Shown piece by piece: positions 9,329-18,515 of a stretch of 64,000 nt of DNA. Under the pieces are notes generated by a model, which saw nothing but the letters and a program-made list of their open reading frames with translations, was not told the origin of the DNA and ran no database searches. Source of the DNA: Salinispora fenicalii (GTDB lineage: Bacteria > Actinomycetota > Actinomycetes > Mycobacteriales > Micromonosporaceae); NCBI RefSeq assembly GCF_000514815.1, contig NZ_KI911471.1, forward strand, positions 124,001-188,000, read 5' to 3'. A program made the position numbers and the translations under genes. How positions within the stretch are numbered: the stretch's first letter is position 1; each line of letters opens with the position of its first letter.

Positions 9329-10078
9329 TCAGCCGAGCTTCGCGAGCAGCTCGTCGGAGGCGTCGAAGTTCGCGAAGACGTTCTGCACGTCGTCGCAGTC
9401 CTCCAGCACATCAATCAGCTTGAGGACCTTCCGAGCGCCCTCCTCGTCCACCGGGACGCTCATGCTCGGGATCAGCGAGGACTCCGCCGACTCGTACTCG
9501 ATGCCGGCGTCCTGCAACGCGGTCCGCACCGCGACCAGGTCACCCGGCTCGGAAAGCACCTCGAACGCCTCGCCCAGGTCGTTGACCTCCTCGGCGCCCG
9601 CGTCCAGGACGGCCAGCATCACGTCGTCCTCGGTGGTGCCGGCCTTCGCCACGATCACCACGCCCTTGCGGTTGAACAGGTACGACACCGAGCCGGCATC
9701 GGCGAACGATCCGCCGTTGCGGGTCAGGGCCGTCCGCACCTCGGTGGCGGCGCGATTCCGGTTGTCGGTCAGACACTCGATCAGCAGCGCGACGCCGTTG
9801 GGCCCGTAGCCCTCGTACATGACCGTCTGGTAGTCGGCCCCACCGGACTCGAGACCGGAGCCACGCTTGACCGCACGATCGATGTTGTCGTTGGGGACCG
9901 AGCTCTTCTTGGCCTTCTGAATCGCGTCGTAGAGCGTTGGGTTACCAGCCGGATCACCGCCGCCGGTCCGCGCCGCGACCTCGACATTCTTGATCAGCTT
10001 GGCGAACATCTTGCCGCGCTTGGCGTCAATTACCGCCTTCTTGTGCTTGGTCGTCGCCCACTTTGAGTGGCCGGACAT
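9329..10078 (-). CDS. yebC: YebC/PmpR family protein (TACO1 homologue)
   Basis: The 249-residue protein starts with the family hallmark MSGHSKWATTKHKK and is of normal length. YebC proteins have been described both as transcription regulators and as factors that relieve ribosome stalling at proline-rich sequences; which applies here is not visible. It is the last gene of the leftward block after pdxT, the same neighbourhood as in mycobacteria, where ruvC follows; here a terminator and an unrelated module follow instead. The start is the ATG at 10078. Confidence 0.95.
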   Translation of the reverse strand: MSGHSKWATTKHKKAVIDAKRGKMFAKLIKNVEVAARTGGGDPAGNPTLYDAIQKAKKSSVPNDNIDRAVKRGSGLESGGADYQTVMYEGYGPNGVALLIECLTDNRNRAATEVRTALTRNGGSFADAGSVSYLFNRKGVVIVAKAGTTEDDVMLAVLDAGAEEVNDLGEAFEVLSEPGDLVAVRTALQDAGIEYESAESSLIPSMSVPVDEEGARKVLKLIDVLEDCDDVQNVFANFDASDELLAKLG

Positions 10079-10318
10079 CCGCTACCTCCGTTGCTACCCG
10101 CCGTCTGCATCGACCGCACCGCACTCGCCCGCTCCCGCCGGCGTACGCGGAGAGTGCCGGTCGGCTCTGGTGGAAGCCGCGGCGGAGAGCTGGCCCTGCC
10201 GAATCCCGGCAATCCTACCGGTGACCGGCGGACGTGCGTCAGCGCCGCACGGCACTGCCGGGTCGCGCCGCGGATGGCACGACCCGGCGGGGCTCGCCCG
10301 ACCCGGCCCGGTGGCCGA

Positions 10319-10924
10319 TCAGATCGCGGCCCGGACCAGGTCCGCGAAGTACGCGTGCAGGCGCCGGTCGCCGGTCAGCTCGGGATGGAACGCGGTCGCC
10401 AGCAGGTTTCCCTGGCGGACCGCGACGATCCGACCCGCCGCCGGGCCCTCGGTCACCGTGCCGAGCACTTCGACGCCCTGGCCGACGCGCTCGACCCAGG
10501 GCGCCCGGATGAACAGCACGTGGAGTGGGCCGCCGTCGATGCCGGCCATGCGCACCGGCGCCTCGAACGAGGCGACCTGCCGCCCGAACGCGTTACGCCG
10601 GACAGTCATCTCAATGCCGGCGAAGCCGCGCTGGTCAGCTCGACCGTCGAGTACCTCACTCGCCAACATGATCATGCCAGCGCAGGAGCCGTAGACGGGC
10701 ATGCCGTCGGCGATCCGCTTATCGATCGGCTCCCGCAGCTCGTAGAGGCCGACCAGCTTGCTGATCGTGGTGGACTCACCCCCCGGGATGACCAGCCCGT
10801 CGACCGTCTCCAGCTCGGTGGGGCGACGGACCGGGCGGGCCTGCGCACCCGCCGCCGCCAGGGCGGCCAGGTGCTCCCGGACGTCGCCCTGCAGAGCGAG
10901 CACCCCGATCACGGGTGCCGTCAT
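10319..10924 (-). CDS. pdxT: Pyridoxal 5'-phosphate synthase glutaminase subunit
   Basis: PdxT hydrolyses glutamine and passes ammonia to PdxS in the DXP-independent pathway to pyridoxal phosphate. It is a 201-residue class I glutamine amidotransferase with the triad visible: nucleophile Cys81 in YGSCAGM, and His180 and Glu182 in FHPELTGD. The PGGEST oxyanion segment is also present. The frame is open further upstream, but the ATG at 10924 begins at the family N-terminus (MTAPVIGVLALQGD) and has a good ribosome binding site (GGAAGGAG seven bases upstream). pdxS lies 73 bases upstream in the same direction. The thioesterase gene found between the two in mycobacteria is absent. Confidence 0.96.
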   Translation of the reverse strand: MTAPVIGVLALQGDVREHLAALAAAGAQARPVRRPTELETVDGLVIPGGESTTISKLVGLYELREPIDKRIADGMPVYGSCAGMIMLASEVLDGRADQRGFAGIEMTVRRNAFGRQVASFEAPVRMAGIDGGPLHVLFIRAPWVERVGQGVEVLGTVTEGPAAGRIVAVRQGNLLATAFHPELTGDRRLHAYFADLVRAAI

Positions 10925-10997
10925 GTTCACTCCTTCCGGAGGGTAGCGAGCAGCCCCGGCAGCCAGACCGTCGGCGTTGACCAGGGCTGCGCTCCCC

Positions 10998-11918
10998 TCA
11001 CCAGCCGCGCTCGGCCAGGCGGTCCGACTGCGAAAGGGTGCCGGCGTTGATACCGACCATGGCCTCGCCGAGCCCACGGGAGACCTTGGCCAGCGTCTCC
11101 GGGTCGTCATGGAAGGTGGTGGCCTTGACGATCGCGGCGGCCCGCTGGGCCGGGTTGTCGGACTTGAAGATGCCGGAGCCGACGAAGACCCCCTCGGCGC
11201 CGAGCTGCATCATCATCGCGGCGTCGGCCGGGGTGGCGATACCACCAGCGGTGAAGAGCACCACCGGCAGCTTGCCCGTCTCGGCGATCTCCTTGACCAG
11301 TTCGTACGGGGCCTGGAGCTCCTTGGCGGCCACGTAGAGCTCGTCGGTGGGCAGGGACTGGAGCCGGCGGATCTCGGTGCGAATTCCCCGCATGTGGGTG
11401 GTGGCGTTGGAGACGTCGCCGGTACCGGCCTCGCCCTTCGACCGGATCATGGCCGCGCCCTCGGTGATCCGCCGCAGCGCCTCGCCCAGATTGGTCGCGC
11501 CACAGACGAACGGCACCGTGAAGGCCCACTTGTCGATGTGGTTCGCGTAGTCCGCCGGGGTCAGGACCTCCGACTCGTCCACGTAGTCGACCCCGAGCGA
11601 CTGGAGGATCTGCGCCTCCACGAAGTGACCAATCCGGGCCTTGGCCATGACCGGGATCGAGACCACGTCCATGATGCTGTCGATCATGTCCGGATCGCTC
11701 ATCCGGGAGACCCCGCCCTGGGCCCGGATGTCGGAGGGGACCCGTTCCAGCGCCATCACCGCGACCGCACCGGCGTCTTCGGCGATCTTGGCCTGTTCCG
11801 CGGTGACCACGTCCATGATCACACCGCCCTTGAGCATCTCGGCCATCCCCCGCTTCACGTGGGTGGTGCCGGTGACCGGGGCGTCGGTGGAAGAATTCGA
11901 AGTCTGGGGATCGGGCAC
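10998..11918 (-). CDS. pdxS: Pyridoxal 5'-phosphate synthase lyase subunit
   Basis: PdxS condenses ribose 5-phosphate, glyceraldehyde 3-phosphate and ammonia from PdxT into pyridoxal 5'-phosphate. The 306-residue TIM-barrel protein contains the Schiff-base lysine (Lys93 in VMAKARIGHF), an aspartate in GGVIMDVV (Asp36) and the phosphate-binding segment EAGTGD. The first ~20 residues are a variable extension. It starts at GTG 11918 with TAGGAG about nine bases upstream. It works as a dodecamer with twelve PdxT subunits in characterised homologues. Confidence 0.97.
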   Translation of the reverse strand: MPDPQTSNSSTDAPVTGTTHVKRGMAEMLKGGVIMDVVTAEQAKIAEDAGAVAVMALERVPSDIRAQGGVSRMSDPDMIDSIMDVVSIPVMAKARIGHFVEAQILQSLGVDYVDESEVLTPADYANHIDKWAFTVPFVCGATNLGEALRRITEGAAMIRSKGEAGTGDVSNATTHMRGIRTEIRRLQSLPTDELYVAAKELQAPYELVKEIAETGKLPVVLFTAGGIATPADAAMMMQLGAEGVFVGSGIFKSDNPAQRAAAIVKATTFHDDPETLAKVSRGLGEAMVGINAGTLSQSDRLAERGW

Positions 11919-12042
11919 GGTAATCGCTCCTAGGGACGTGCACGAGAGTGGCTGGTGCGAATGCTACGAGGAGCCACCCCGGCAGCCCGACAGCCAATCA
12001 GACCCTTGGTGGCCTGCCCTGTGTCCGGCGTCACTTACCCGG

Positions 12043-12546
12043 TCAGTCCTCGCCTATGCCCTCGGGAGCGGCCAGCGTTGGTTCGTCGATGTCGAAGTAC
12101 CGCGGACACGGACGCCGGCGCCCCATCCGCAACAGCCGCACCAGCGGCCGGCTCCGGGCCGCACGGGCGTCCCGGACCAGGTCCGTGTGCACCTGGCGGG
12201 CCAGGGCCAGCCGCCGGCTGGCGGCAATGACGGCCTCGGTGTCCGGATCGCCGGGATCAAGCGGTAACGCCCGGAGCTGCCGGGTGAGATCGTTCTCAGC
12301 GGCCTCCCGCTCGTCCGGACGAACGTCCAGGGCGACGCGGGCCGCCGCGTACAACTCGACGCCGTAGCGACGCTCGGCGAGCACCGCGGCGGTCGCCGCC
12401 CGGCGCAGTAGGTGGGCGTCGAGCGCCCGGGCCGCGAGCTCCGCCCGGTCCTGCAACCGCTCGACCCGACCAGCCGTCCAGACAAGGTACGTCGCCAGCA
12501 GCGCGCCGACCAGCGTCGCACCCACCAACCACCACATGCCCGGCAT
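12043..12546 (-). CDS. Small membrane-anchored helical protein in the PIM locus
   Basis: This 167-residue protein has one N-terminal transmembrane segment (about residues 4-24) followed by a charged, mostly helical domain rich in Arg, Ala and Glu, somewhat like LemA proteins. It occupies the place held in mycobacteria by a membrane protein carrying a Nudix domain between pimA and pdxS; no Nudix box is visible here, so only the membrane and helical part appears to be kept. The function is unknown. Conserved position next to pimA suggests a role in envelope lipid metabolism, but this is inference. The ATG at 12546 starts MPGMWWLVGA. Confidence 0.75.
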   Translation of the reverse strand: MPGMWWLVGATLVGALLATYLVWTAGRVERLQDRAELAARALDAHLLRRAATAAVLAERRYGVELYAAARVALDVRPDEREAAENDLTRQLRALPLDPGDPDTEAVIAASRRLALARQVHTDLVRDARAARSRPLVRLLRMGRRRPCPRYFDIDEPTLAAPEGIGED

Positions 12547-12600
12547 CGTAGTGCTGCTCCGATCCGCTCCGCCGGCCTCCCGCTACCGCCGTCCCCCCGG

Positions 12601-13761
12601 TCAGCCCAGCCCCACCCACTCCTGGTCAATCACCCCGCCGTCAGCGGCCTCGATCGCGGCCGCGTACACCTCGAGAATCCGGCGGGCAACCGTGGGCCAA
12701 TCGAAGGTCGCCACCACCTGATCCGCGTAGGCGGTCAGCTCGGTCCGCGCGTCGGCGTCGTCCAAGAGGTCGGCCAGCACCGCCCGCAGCTCCACCGAAT
12801 CGCCGGTACGGAACAGGCGGCCGGCACGACCCCGGTCCAACACTCGGCGAAACGCGTCGAGATCGCTCGCCACGACCGCGGTCCCCGCCGCGAGCGCCTC
12901 GGTGAGGATCATGCCGAACGATTCCCCGCCCGTGTTCGGTGCCACGTAGAGATGGACACTGCGCAGCATCCGCGCCTTGTCCGCCTCGGAGACCAGCCCG
13001 AGAAAGGTGATTCGATCCCGCAGCTCGGCCGGGAACTGGTCGTACAGGTCGGCCGGATCACCAGGACCGGCGACCAGCAGGCGCAGCCCCGGACGCTCCG
13101 CGGCCAGCGATACGAACGCGTCCCGTAGCACCGGGAAGCCCTTGCGAGCCTCGGTGAAGCGGCCGAGGAAGCCGATCGTGCCGCCGTGGCCAGGAGTGCA
13201 CGACCCCGGCCAGCCCGCCAGCGGCTGGGCATCGGCGAACTTCGCGACGGCCACCCCGTTCGGGATCTCCACCGCTCCGCCGTCCATGTGCTCCACCTGC
13301 ACCTTGCGGGCCAGGGCACTCACCGCGATCCGGGCGGTGATGCGCTCCAGCACGATCTGGAGTACCCCCTGGGCGGCAGCGAGCACCCGGGAACGCGTCA
13401 TCGCCGTGTGGAAGGTCGCTACCACCGGCCCCCGCGCGCAGAGCACGGCGAGCATCGACAGGCTCAGCGTCAGCGGCTCGTGTACGTGCAGCACATCGAA
13501 GTCGCCCCGGTTGATCCAGCGGCGGACCCGCGCGGTGGAGACCGGGCCGAAGGCGATCCGTGCCACCGAGCCGTTGTACGGCAGCGGAACCGCCCGACCG
13601 GCCGGCACCACGTACGGCGGTAGCTCCGAGTCCTCGTCGGCGGGGGCCAGGACACTCACCTCGTGCCCAAGCTCGATCAGCGCCTCGGCGAGGTCCATCA
13701 CGTGGTTCTGCACGCCGCCGGGCACATCCAGGGAGTACGGGCACACGATGCCGATCCGCAC
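12601..13761 (-). CDS. pimA: Phosphatidyl-myo-inositol mannosyltransferase PimA
   Basis: PimA transfers the first mannose from GDP-mannose to phosphatidylinositol at the cytoplasmic face of the membrane, starting PIM and lipoglycan synthesis. The 386-residue GT-B protein opens with CPYSLDVPGGVQNHV, the acceptor-side loop of PimA-like GT4 enzymes. The sugar-nucleotide site is marked by GFLGRFTEARKG and the E-x7-E stretch GGESFGMILTEALAAG. It starts at GTG 13761, 16 bases after the acyltransferase gene ends. The order pgsA, acyltransferase, pimA is the classical PIM operon, which makes this call firmer than for an isolated GT4. Confidence 0.94.
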   Translation of the reverse strand: MRIGIVCPYSLDVPGGVQNHVMDLAEALIELGHEVSVLAPADEDSELPPYVVPAGRAVPLPYNGSVARIAFGPVSTARVRRWINRGDFDVLHVHEPLTLSLSMLAVLCARGPVVATFHTAMTRSRVLAAAQGVLQIVLERITARIAVSALARKVQVEHMDGGAVEIPNGVAVAKFADAQPLAGWPGSCTPGHGGTIGFLGRFTEARKGFPVLRDAFVSLAAERPGLRLLVAGPGDPADLYDQFPAELRDRITFLGLVSEADKARMLRSVHLYVAPNTGGESFGMILTEALAAGTAVVASDLDAFRRVLDRGRAGRLFRTGDSVELRAVLADLLDDADARTELTAYADQVVATFDWPTVARRILEVYAAAIEAADGGVIDQEWVGLG

Positions 13762-13777
13762 GTTGGCGCCCCTCCCC

Positions 13778-14719
13778 TCAGACCTGTCCGACAGGCGGCG
13801 AGGGCTGCGCCGCGCCGTTCGGTGTGACGCGTTGGTCCAGCCACATCCGTTGCAACATGTGCCAGTCTTGCGGATGTCGGGCTACGCCCGCCGCCAGACC
13901 GTCGGCGACCCGCTGGGCCAGTATCCGCACCCGTACATCGAGTGGACCCTGCTCGGGACTGGGCAGCTCCAGTGGCCCCTCGATCCTGGCACACGCGACC
14001 TCCGGCTCGTACCACAAGGAGGCGACGTAGAGCGGCGCACCGGTGCGGAGCGCCAGCAGGGCCGGGCCGGGCGGCATCCGGGTGGGGGAACCGAAGAAGT
14101 CGACCGTCACGCCGCGGGCCGAGAGGTCCCGGTCGGCGAGCAACGGCACCACATAGCCGGCGTTCACCCGGTCGACCAGCACGTCGAAGGCGGGCCGTTC
14201 GCCACCGTGGGTGGGCAGGATCTCCATCCCCAGACCCCGCCGGAACGCGAGGAAGCGCTGGTAGATCCCCTCAGGCTTGAGCCGCTCGGCGACGGTGGCG
14301 ATCGGCCAGCCCATCGCCGCGACCCAGGCACCCGCCATGTCCCAGTTGCCGGAGTGCGGCAACGCCACGATCGCGCCCCGGCCGGCGGCCACGTCCGCGG
14401 CGAGCAGTTCCTCGCGGTCGAGCCGGAATCCGGCGAGCAGCTGCGCCCGGCTCAGCGTGGGCAGTCGGAACGTCTCCATCCAGTACCGGGCGTAGGAGCG
14501 CAGCCCGGCGCGAACCAACCCGTCCAGCTCGGCCTCGGAAACCTCCGGACCCACCACCCGGCGCAGGTTGGCGCGGAGCCGGGCCGCGCCCGCACCACCG
14601 CGGCGGTGGGTGTGGTCGGCGCCCGCCCGGAAGACGGTGGCCGCCACCGACCGGGGCAGTGCCCGTACCGCACGCCACCCCGCGAGGTAGGCCAGCTCGG
14701 TGAGGTTCACCGGCGCCAC
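13778..14719 (-). CDS. Phosphatidylinositol mannoside acyltransferase (HtrB/LpxL-like, PatA)
   Basis: This enzyme adds a fatty acyl chain to the mannose of PIM. The 313-residue protein belongs to the LpxL/HtrB superfamily and has the catalytic HX4D motif as PHSGNWD (His122, Asp127). An N-terminal hydrophobic patch would hold it at the membrane. It sits between pgsA (13 bases upstream) and pimA (16 bases downstream), the same order as in Mycobacterium, which supports the substrate assignment. The start could be GTG 14719 or GTG 14710; the second removes three residues. Confidence 0.92.
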   Translation of the reverse strand: MAPVNLTELAYLAGWRAVRALPRSVAATVFRAGADHTHRRGGAGAARLRANLRRVVGPEVSEAELDGLVRAGLRSYARYWMETFRLPTLSRAQLLAGFRLDREELLAADVAAGRGAIVALPHSGNWDMAGAWVAAMGWPIATVAERLKPEGIYQRFLAFRRGLGMEILPTHGGERPAFDVLVDRVNAGYVVPLLADRDLSARGVTVDFFGSPTRMPPGPALLALRTGAPLYVASLWYEPEVACARIEGPLELPSPEQGPLDVRVRILAQRVADGLAAGVARHPQDWHMLQRMWLDQRVTPNGAAQPSPPVGQV

Positions 14720-14732
14720 CCCTCGACCGCCC

Positions 14733-15368
14733 TCACCCCTGCCCGCCCGAGGCGGTGGGGAGCTGCTGGGCCTGCCGGTACACGTGGGCCATCCGCTGCC
14801 CCACCGTGAAGATCGAGACGGCGGCGAGCAACCAGAGCGCGACCGGCAGAGCGACCTTCAGGCCCAGCCCGGCCAGCAGGCCACCGACACCGACGATCAG
14901 CAGCCGCTCCGTACGTTCGGCGATGCCCACGTTGCAGGTCAGGCCAAGCCCTTCGGCCCGCGCCTTCACGTACGAGACGAGTCCACCGGCGGCCAGACAG
15001 AGCAGCGCGGCGGCGGCCCCCGCCTGGTCGCCCTCGGTGGCGAGGTAGTAGGCCACCGCACCGAAGACCGCGCTGTCGGCGACCCGGTCCATGCTCGAGT
15101 CGAGGAACGCCCCGAACCGGGTGGAGCCACCGCTCATCCGGGCCATCGTCCCGTCCAGCAGATCGGTGAGGGCGAAGACGGTGACGATCAACGCGCCGGC
15201 GACGAGATGGCCGCGGGCTCCGAAGCCGAGTGCTCCGACGAGCACCCCGAGGGTGCCCGTCACGGTAACGGTATTGGGGGTCACGCCCGCACGAAGCAGG
15301 CGGCGCGCGACCGGTTCGACGACGCGGGTCATGCCCGCACGGGCCGTCACTTGGAAGATCTTCGCCAT
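14733..15368 (-). CDS. pgsA: Phosphatidylinositol phosphate synthase (CDP-alcohol phosphatidyltransferase)
   Basis: This integral membrane enzyme joins CDP-diacylglycerol to inositol 1-phosphate, the first step toward phosphatidylinositol and PIMs. The 211-residue protein has the full CDP-alcohol motif D-x2-D-G-x2-A-R-x8-G-x3-D-x3-D: Asp69, Asp72, Gly73, Ala76, Arg77, then Asp90 and Asp94 in FGAFLDSSMD. About six hydrophobic segments follow the usual pattern. It is the first gene of the PIM unit, starting at ATG 15368. The region 15369-15618 between it and the divergent EF-G-like gene should carry both promoters. Confidence 0.93.
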   Translation of the reverse strand: MAKIFQVTARAGMTRVVEPVARRLLRAGVTPNTVTVTGTLGVLVGALGFGARGHLVAGALIVTVFALTDLLDGTMARMSGGSTRFGAFLDSSMDRVADSAVFGAVAYYLATEGDQAGAAAALLCLAAGGLVSYVKARAEGLGLTCNVGIAERTERLLIVGVGGLLAGLGLKVALPVALWLLAAVSIFTVGQRMAHVYRQAQQLPTASGGQG

Positions 15369-15618
15369 GGCGGTCCCACGATAACGGTCCGGTGCCCCCG
15401 GCGGTACGGACGGTCGGGCGACCCGCCCGAGGGAACTTGTGCCATCCGGGCATTGGGGTGTCTGATCGACCCAGAAAGGTGAGGCAGCTCACCGCTGTGC
15501 CCATCCCGTTTCCGCTTGGCAGCAGTACCCCGGAGGATATCGCCGCGCACCCGCCCCAAGCCGCTTTCTCTCGCGCGCGGCGGTCGCCACCACACACCCG
15601 GCTGAGGGAGGTGCGCCC

Positions 15619-17772
15619 ATGGCGCAGAAGAGTCAGGACAAGGGGGTCCCCGGTGCGGTACCGGCGGTGACCCGTCCCGAAGACATCCGCAACGTAGTGC
15701 TCGTCGGGCACTCCGGTGCCGGCAAGACGACCCTGGTCGAGGCGTTGCTCGCGGCGACCGGCACGATCAGCCGCGCCGGGACCGTCGCCGATGGCACCAC
15801 CACCTGCGACCACGATCCGGCTGCTATCCGCCAACAACGGTCGGTGACCCTGGCCTGCGCGCCCCTCGTGCACGACGGAATCAAGGTCAACCTGCTGGAC
15901 ACCCCCGGCTACGCCGACTTCGTCGGCGAGCTGCGCGCCGGGCTGCGGGCCGCCGATGCCGCGCTCTTCGTCGTCTCCGCCGTGGACGGGATGGACGCCA
16001 CCACCGCCGCGCTGTGGGAGGAGTGCGCGGCGGTGAACATGCCCCGGGCGGTGGCCGTCTCTCGGCTGGACCACCCGCGCGCGGACTTCGACGAGGCGGT
16101 CGCCCTCTGCCAACGGGTCTTCGGTGACAACGTGCTCCCGCTCTACCTGCCGATGCTCGGCGACGACGGCGTCTCCACCGCCGGCTTGCTCGGGCTGATC
16201 ACCCGCCGGGTCCTCGACTACACCGCCGGGCTCCCCGCCGAGGTGCGGGAGCCGGACCCGGAACACCTGCCGGCGATCACCGAGTCCCGCAACGAACTGA
16301 TCGAGGGAATCATCGCCGAGAGCGAGGACGAGACCCTCATGGACCGGTACCTCGAAGGCACCGAGATCGGCACCGACATCCTCGTCGAGGATCTGGAGAA
16401 GGCGGTCGCGCGCGGTCACTTCTATCCCGTGGTGCCGGTCTGCGCAGAAACCGGGGTCGGGCTCGACGCCCTCCTGGAAGTGCTCACCGCGGCCTTCCCC
16501 GCGCCACTGGAGCACGACCTCCCGGCGGTGACCGGGGTGGACGGTACGCCCCGCCCCCCGCTGGCCTGCGACCCGGCCGGCCCGCTGGTCGCGGAGGTGG
16601 TCAAGACCACCATCGACCGGCATGTGGGGCGCGTCTCCCTGGTCCGGGTCTTCTCCGGCACACTCCGCCCCGAACAGGTCGTGCACGTCTCCGGGCACGG
16701 TCTGGCCGACCGCGGCCACCCCGACCACGACGCCGACGAGCGGGTCGGCCACCTCTACTCGCCGCTCGGCGCGACCCTGCGCGAAGTGCGCGCCGGGATC
16801 GCCGGTGACCTCTGTGCGCTCACCAAGTCAGGCAGCGCGGAAACCGGCGACACCATCTCGGCCAAGGACGACCCGCTGCTGATCGCGCCCTGGGAGATGC
16901 CAGAGCCGCTGCTGCCGGTGGCGATCGTGGCGCGGACCCGGGCCGACGAGGACGCGCTCGCCCGCAACCTCGCCCGGCTGGTAGCCGGCGACCCCACCCT
17001 GCGGCTGCACCGGGACAGCGAAACCCGCCAGCTGGTGCTCTGGTGCATGGGAGAGGCGCACGCCGACGTGGTGCTGGAACGGCTGCGCAGCGGCGGGGTG
17101 GAGCTGGAAACGACACCGGTGCGCGTCGCCCTGCGGGAGACCTTCACCGTGCCGGCCAAGGGGCACGGTCGGCACGTCAAGCAGTCCGGCGGGCACGGCC
17201 AGTACGCGGTCTGCGACATCGAGGTGGAACCGCTACCCCGGGGTTCCGGCTTCGAGTTCGTCAGCCGGGTGGTGGGCGGGGCCGTACCGCACAACTACAT
17301 CCCATCGGTGGAGAAGGGGATCCGAGCGCAGCTGGAGCGCGGGCTGACGGCCGGCGCTCCCCTGGTCGACCTGCGGGTGACGCTCGTGGACGGGAAGGCG
17401 CACAGCGTCGACTCCTCCGACGCGGCGTTCCAGACCGCCGGTGCGCTGGCGCTCAAGGACGCGGCTGACAAGGGCCAGCCGACACTGCTGGCACCGGTTG
17501 ACGAGGTGGTCATCCGGGTCCCCGACACGTCGGTCGGCGCGGTGTTGGGCGACCTCTCCGGCCGACACGGCCGGGTGCTCGGCACCGAGCCCGACACCAC
17601 CGCCGAGGGGCGAACGCTGGTCCGCGCCGAGGTGGCCGCGACCGAACTCCTCCGCTACGCCGTGGAGCTGCGCTCGATGACCGCCGGTACGGGTACCTTC
17701 CGCCGCGAATTCGCCCGCTACGAACCCATGCCCAACGACCAGGCCGAACGGGTCCGCGCGGAGCGCGCCTGA
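15619..17772 (+). CDS. Elongation factor G-like GTPase (FusA2/EF-G2 type)
   Basis: This 717-residue protein has the EF-G domain order: G domain (residues ~22-290), domain II, then domains III-V (HGRHVKQSGGHGQYAVCDIE marks domain IV). The P-loop GHSGAGKTT (30-38) and the G3 motif DTPGY (94-98) are intact. The G4 motif that reads NKxD in EF-G is SRLD here (148-151), and the switch I region reads QQRSVTL rather than RGITI. These changes are typical of the actinobacterial EF-G-like paralogues, whose role is not established, and suggest it is not the canonical translocase. It is transcribed against the flanking PIM and thrS genes. The start is ATG 15619 with GGGAGGTG upstream. Confidence 0.9.
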   Translation: MAQKSQDKGVPGAVPAVTRPEDIRNVVLVGHSGAGKTTLVEALLAATGTISRAGTVADGTTTCDHDPAAIRQQRSVTLACAPLVHDGIKVNLLDTPGYADFVGELRAGLRAADAALFVVSAVDGMDATTAALWEECAAVNMPRAVAVSRLDHPRADFDEAVALCQRVFGDNVLPLYLPMLGDDGVSTAGLLGLITRRVLDYTAGLPAEVREPDPEHLPAITESRNELIEGIIAESEDETLMDRYLEGTEIGTDILVEDLEKAVARGHFYPVVPVCAETGVGLDALLEVLTAAFPAPLEHDLPAVTGVDGTPRPPLACDPAGPLVAEVVKTTIDRHVGRVSLVRVFSGTLRPEQVVHVSGHGLADRGHPDHDADERVGHLYSPLGATLREVRAGIAGDLCALTKSGSAETGDTISAKDDPLLIAPWEMPEPLLPVAIVARTRADEDALARNLARLVAGDPTLRLHRDSETRQLVLWCMGEAHADVVLERLRSGGVELETTPVRVALRETFTVPAKGHGRHVKQSGGHGQYAVCDIEVEPLPRGSGFEFVSRVVGGAVPHNYIPSVEKGIRAQLERGLTAGAPLVDLRVTLVDGKAHSVDSSDAAFQTAGALALKDAADKGQPTLLAPVDEVVIRVPDTSVGAVLGDLSGRHGRVLGTEPDTTAEGRTLVRAEVAATELLRYAVELRSMTAGTGTFRREFARYEPMPNDQAERVRAERA

Positions 17773-17793
17773 ACGCCTACCCCGACGGTGGTC

Positions 17794-17816
17794 GCCGCCC
17801 TCGATCCGGGGGCGGC
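17794..17816. terminator. Hairpin between convergent EF-G-like and HIT genes
   Basis: A 7-bp GC-only stem (GCCGCCC at 17794-17800, GGGCGGC at 17810-17816) lies in the 68-base convergent gap. The stem is short and this is a weak call. Confidence 0.4.
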
Positions 17817-17840
17817 CGGCACCGCGGGATCGCGAAGTAG

Positions 17841-18389
17841 TCAGGAGGGCCAGGCGCTGGCCAGCAGCGTCCGGGTGTCGCCGAGCAGCTGCGGCAGGAT
17901 CTTGGTTCGGCCGATCACCGGCATGAAGTTGGCGTCACCGCCCCATCGGGGTACCACGTGCTGGTGTAGGTGCGCCGCGATACCGGCACCGGCGACCCCA
18001 CCCTGGTTCATCCCGAGGTTGAAGCCATGGGCACTGCTGACCTTACGGATGACGCGCATCGCGGTCTGGGTGACGGCGGCCAGCTCCGCCGTCTCCCGGT
18101 CGTCGAGGTCGGTGTAGTCGGCAACGTGCCGGTAGGGGCAGACCAGCAGGTGCCCCGGGTTGTACGGGTACAGGTTGAGCACCACGAACACGTGCTCACC
18201 GCGCGCCACGACCAGGTTCTCCGGCTCCGGCCGCTGGGGGGCGAGACAGAAGGGGCAGCCCGCGGGCCGCTCGTATCCGCCCTCGGGCCGGTCCCCGCCG
18301 GAGATGTAGGCCATCCGGTGGGGCGTCCAGAGCCGGTCCAGGCCATCGGCCATAGCGTCGCCGTCGATGTGTTCCTCCGCCCCAGTCAC
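17841..18389 (-). CDS. HIT-family nucleotide hydrolase/phosphorylase
   Basis: This is a histidine-triad protein of about 182 residues, with HLHQHVVPRW (first His about residue 140) as the catalytic HxHxH motif and an upstream CPFC pair that may bind zinc. The thrS-adjacent mycobacterial member is a diadenosine tetraphosphate phosphorylase, so a dinucleoside polyphosphate is a reasonable substrate. I chose GTG 18389, which has AGGATC eight bases upstream and gives the family-like start before LDRLWTPHRM; an upstream GTG at 18413 would add eight residues. It lies between thrS and pgsA as in mycobacteria. Confidence 0.9.
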   Translation of the reverse strand: MTGAEEHIDGDAMADGLDRLWTPHRMAYISGGDRPEGGYERPAGCPFCLAPQRPEPENLVVARGEHVFVVLNLYPYNPGHLLVCPYRHVADYTDLDDRETAELAAVTQTAMRVIRKVSSAHGFNLGMNQGGVAGAGIAAHLHQHVVPRWGGDANFMPVIGRTKILPQLLGDTRTLLASAWPS

Positions 18390-18515
18390 AGCAGCGATCC
18401 TACGGCCCAACACCAGGTGGGCCGAAGCTCGGCGTACCCGACCGGCCTGATGGGCGGGCCGGGTACCCCACGTCGAAGGTCTCCCCGGCGGTCGTGCCGC
18501 CGGCCCGGGCGCCCG

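Noticed and set aside
14707..16752. 681-codon minus-strand frame across pgsA and the EF-G-like gene
   Set aside because: Both real genes (CDP-alcohol motif, GTPase motifs) explain the region; the long frame is a GC-bias artefact with no recognisable domain.
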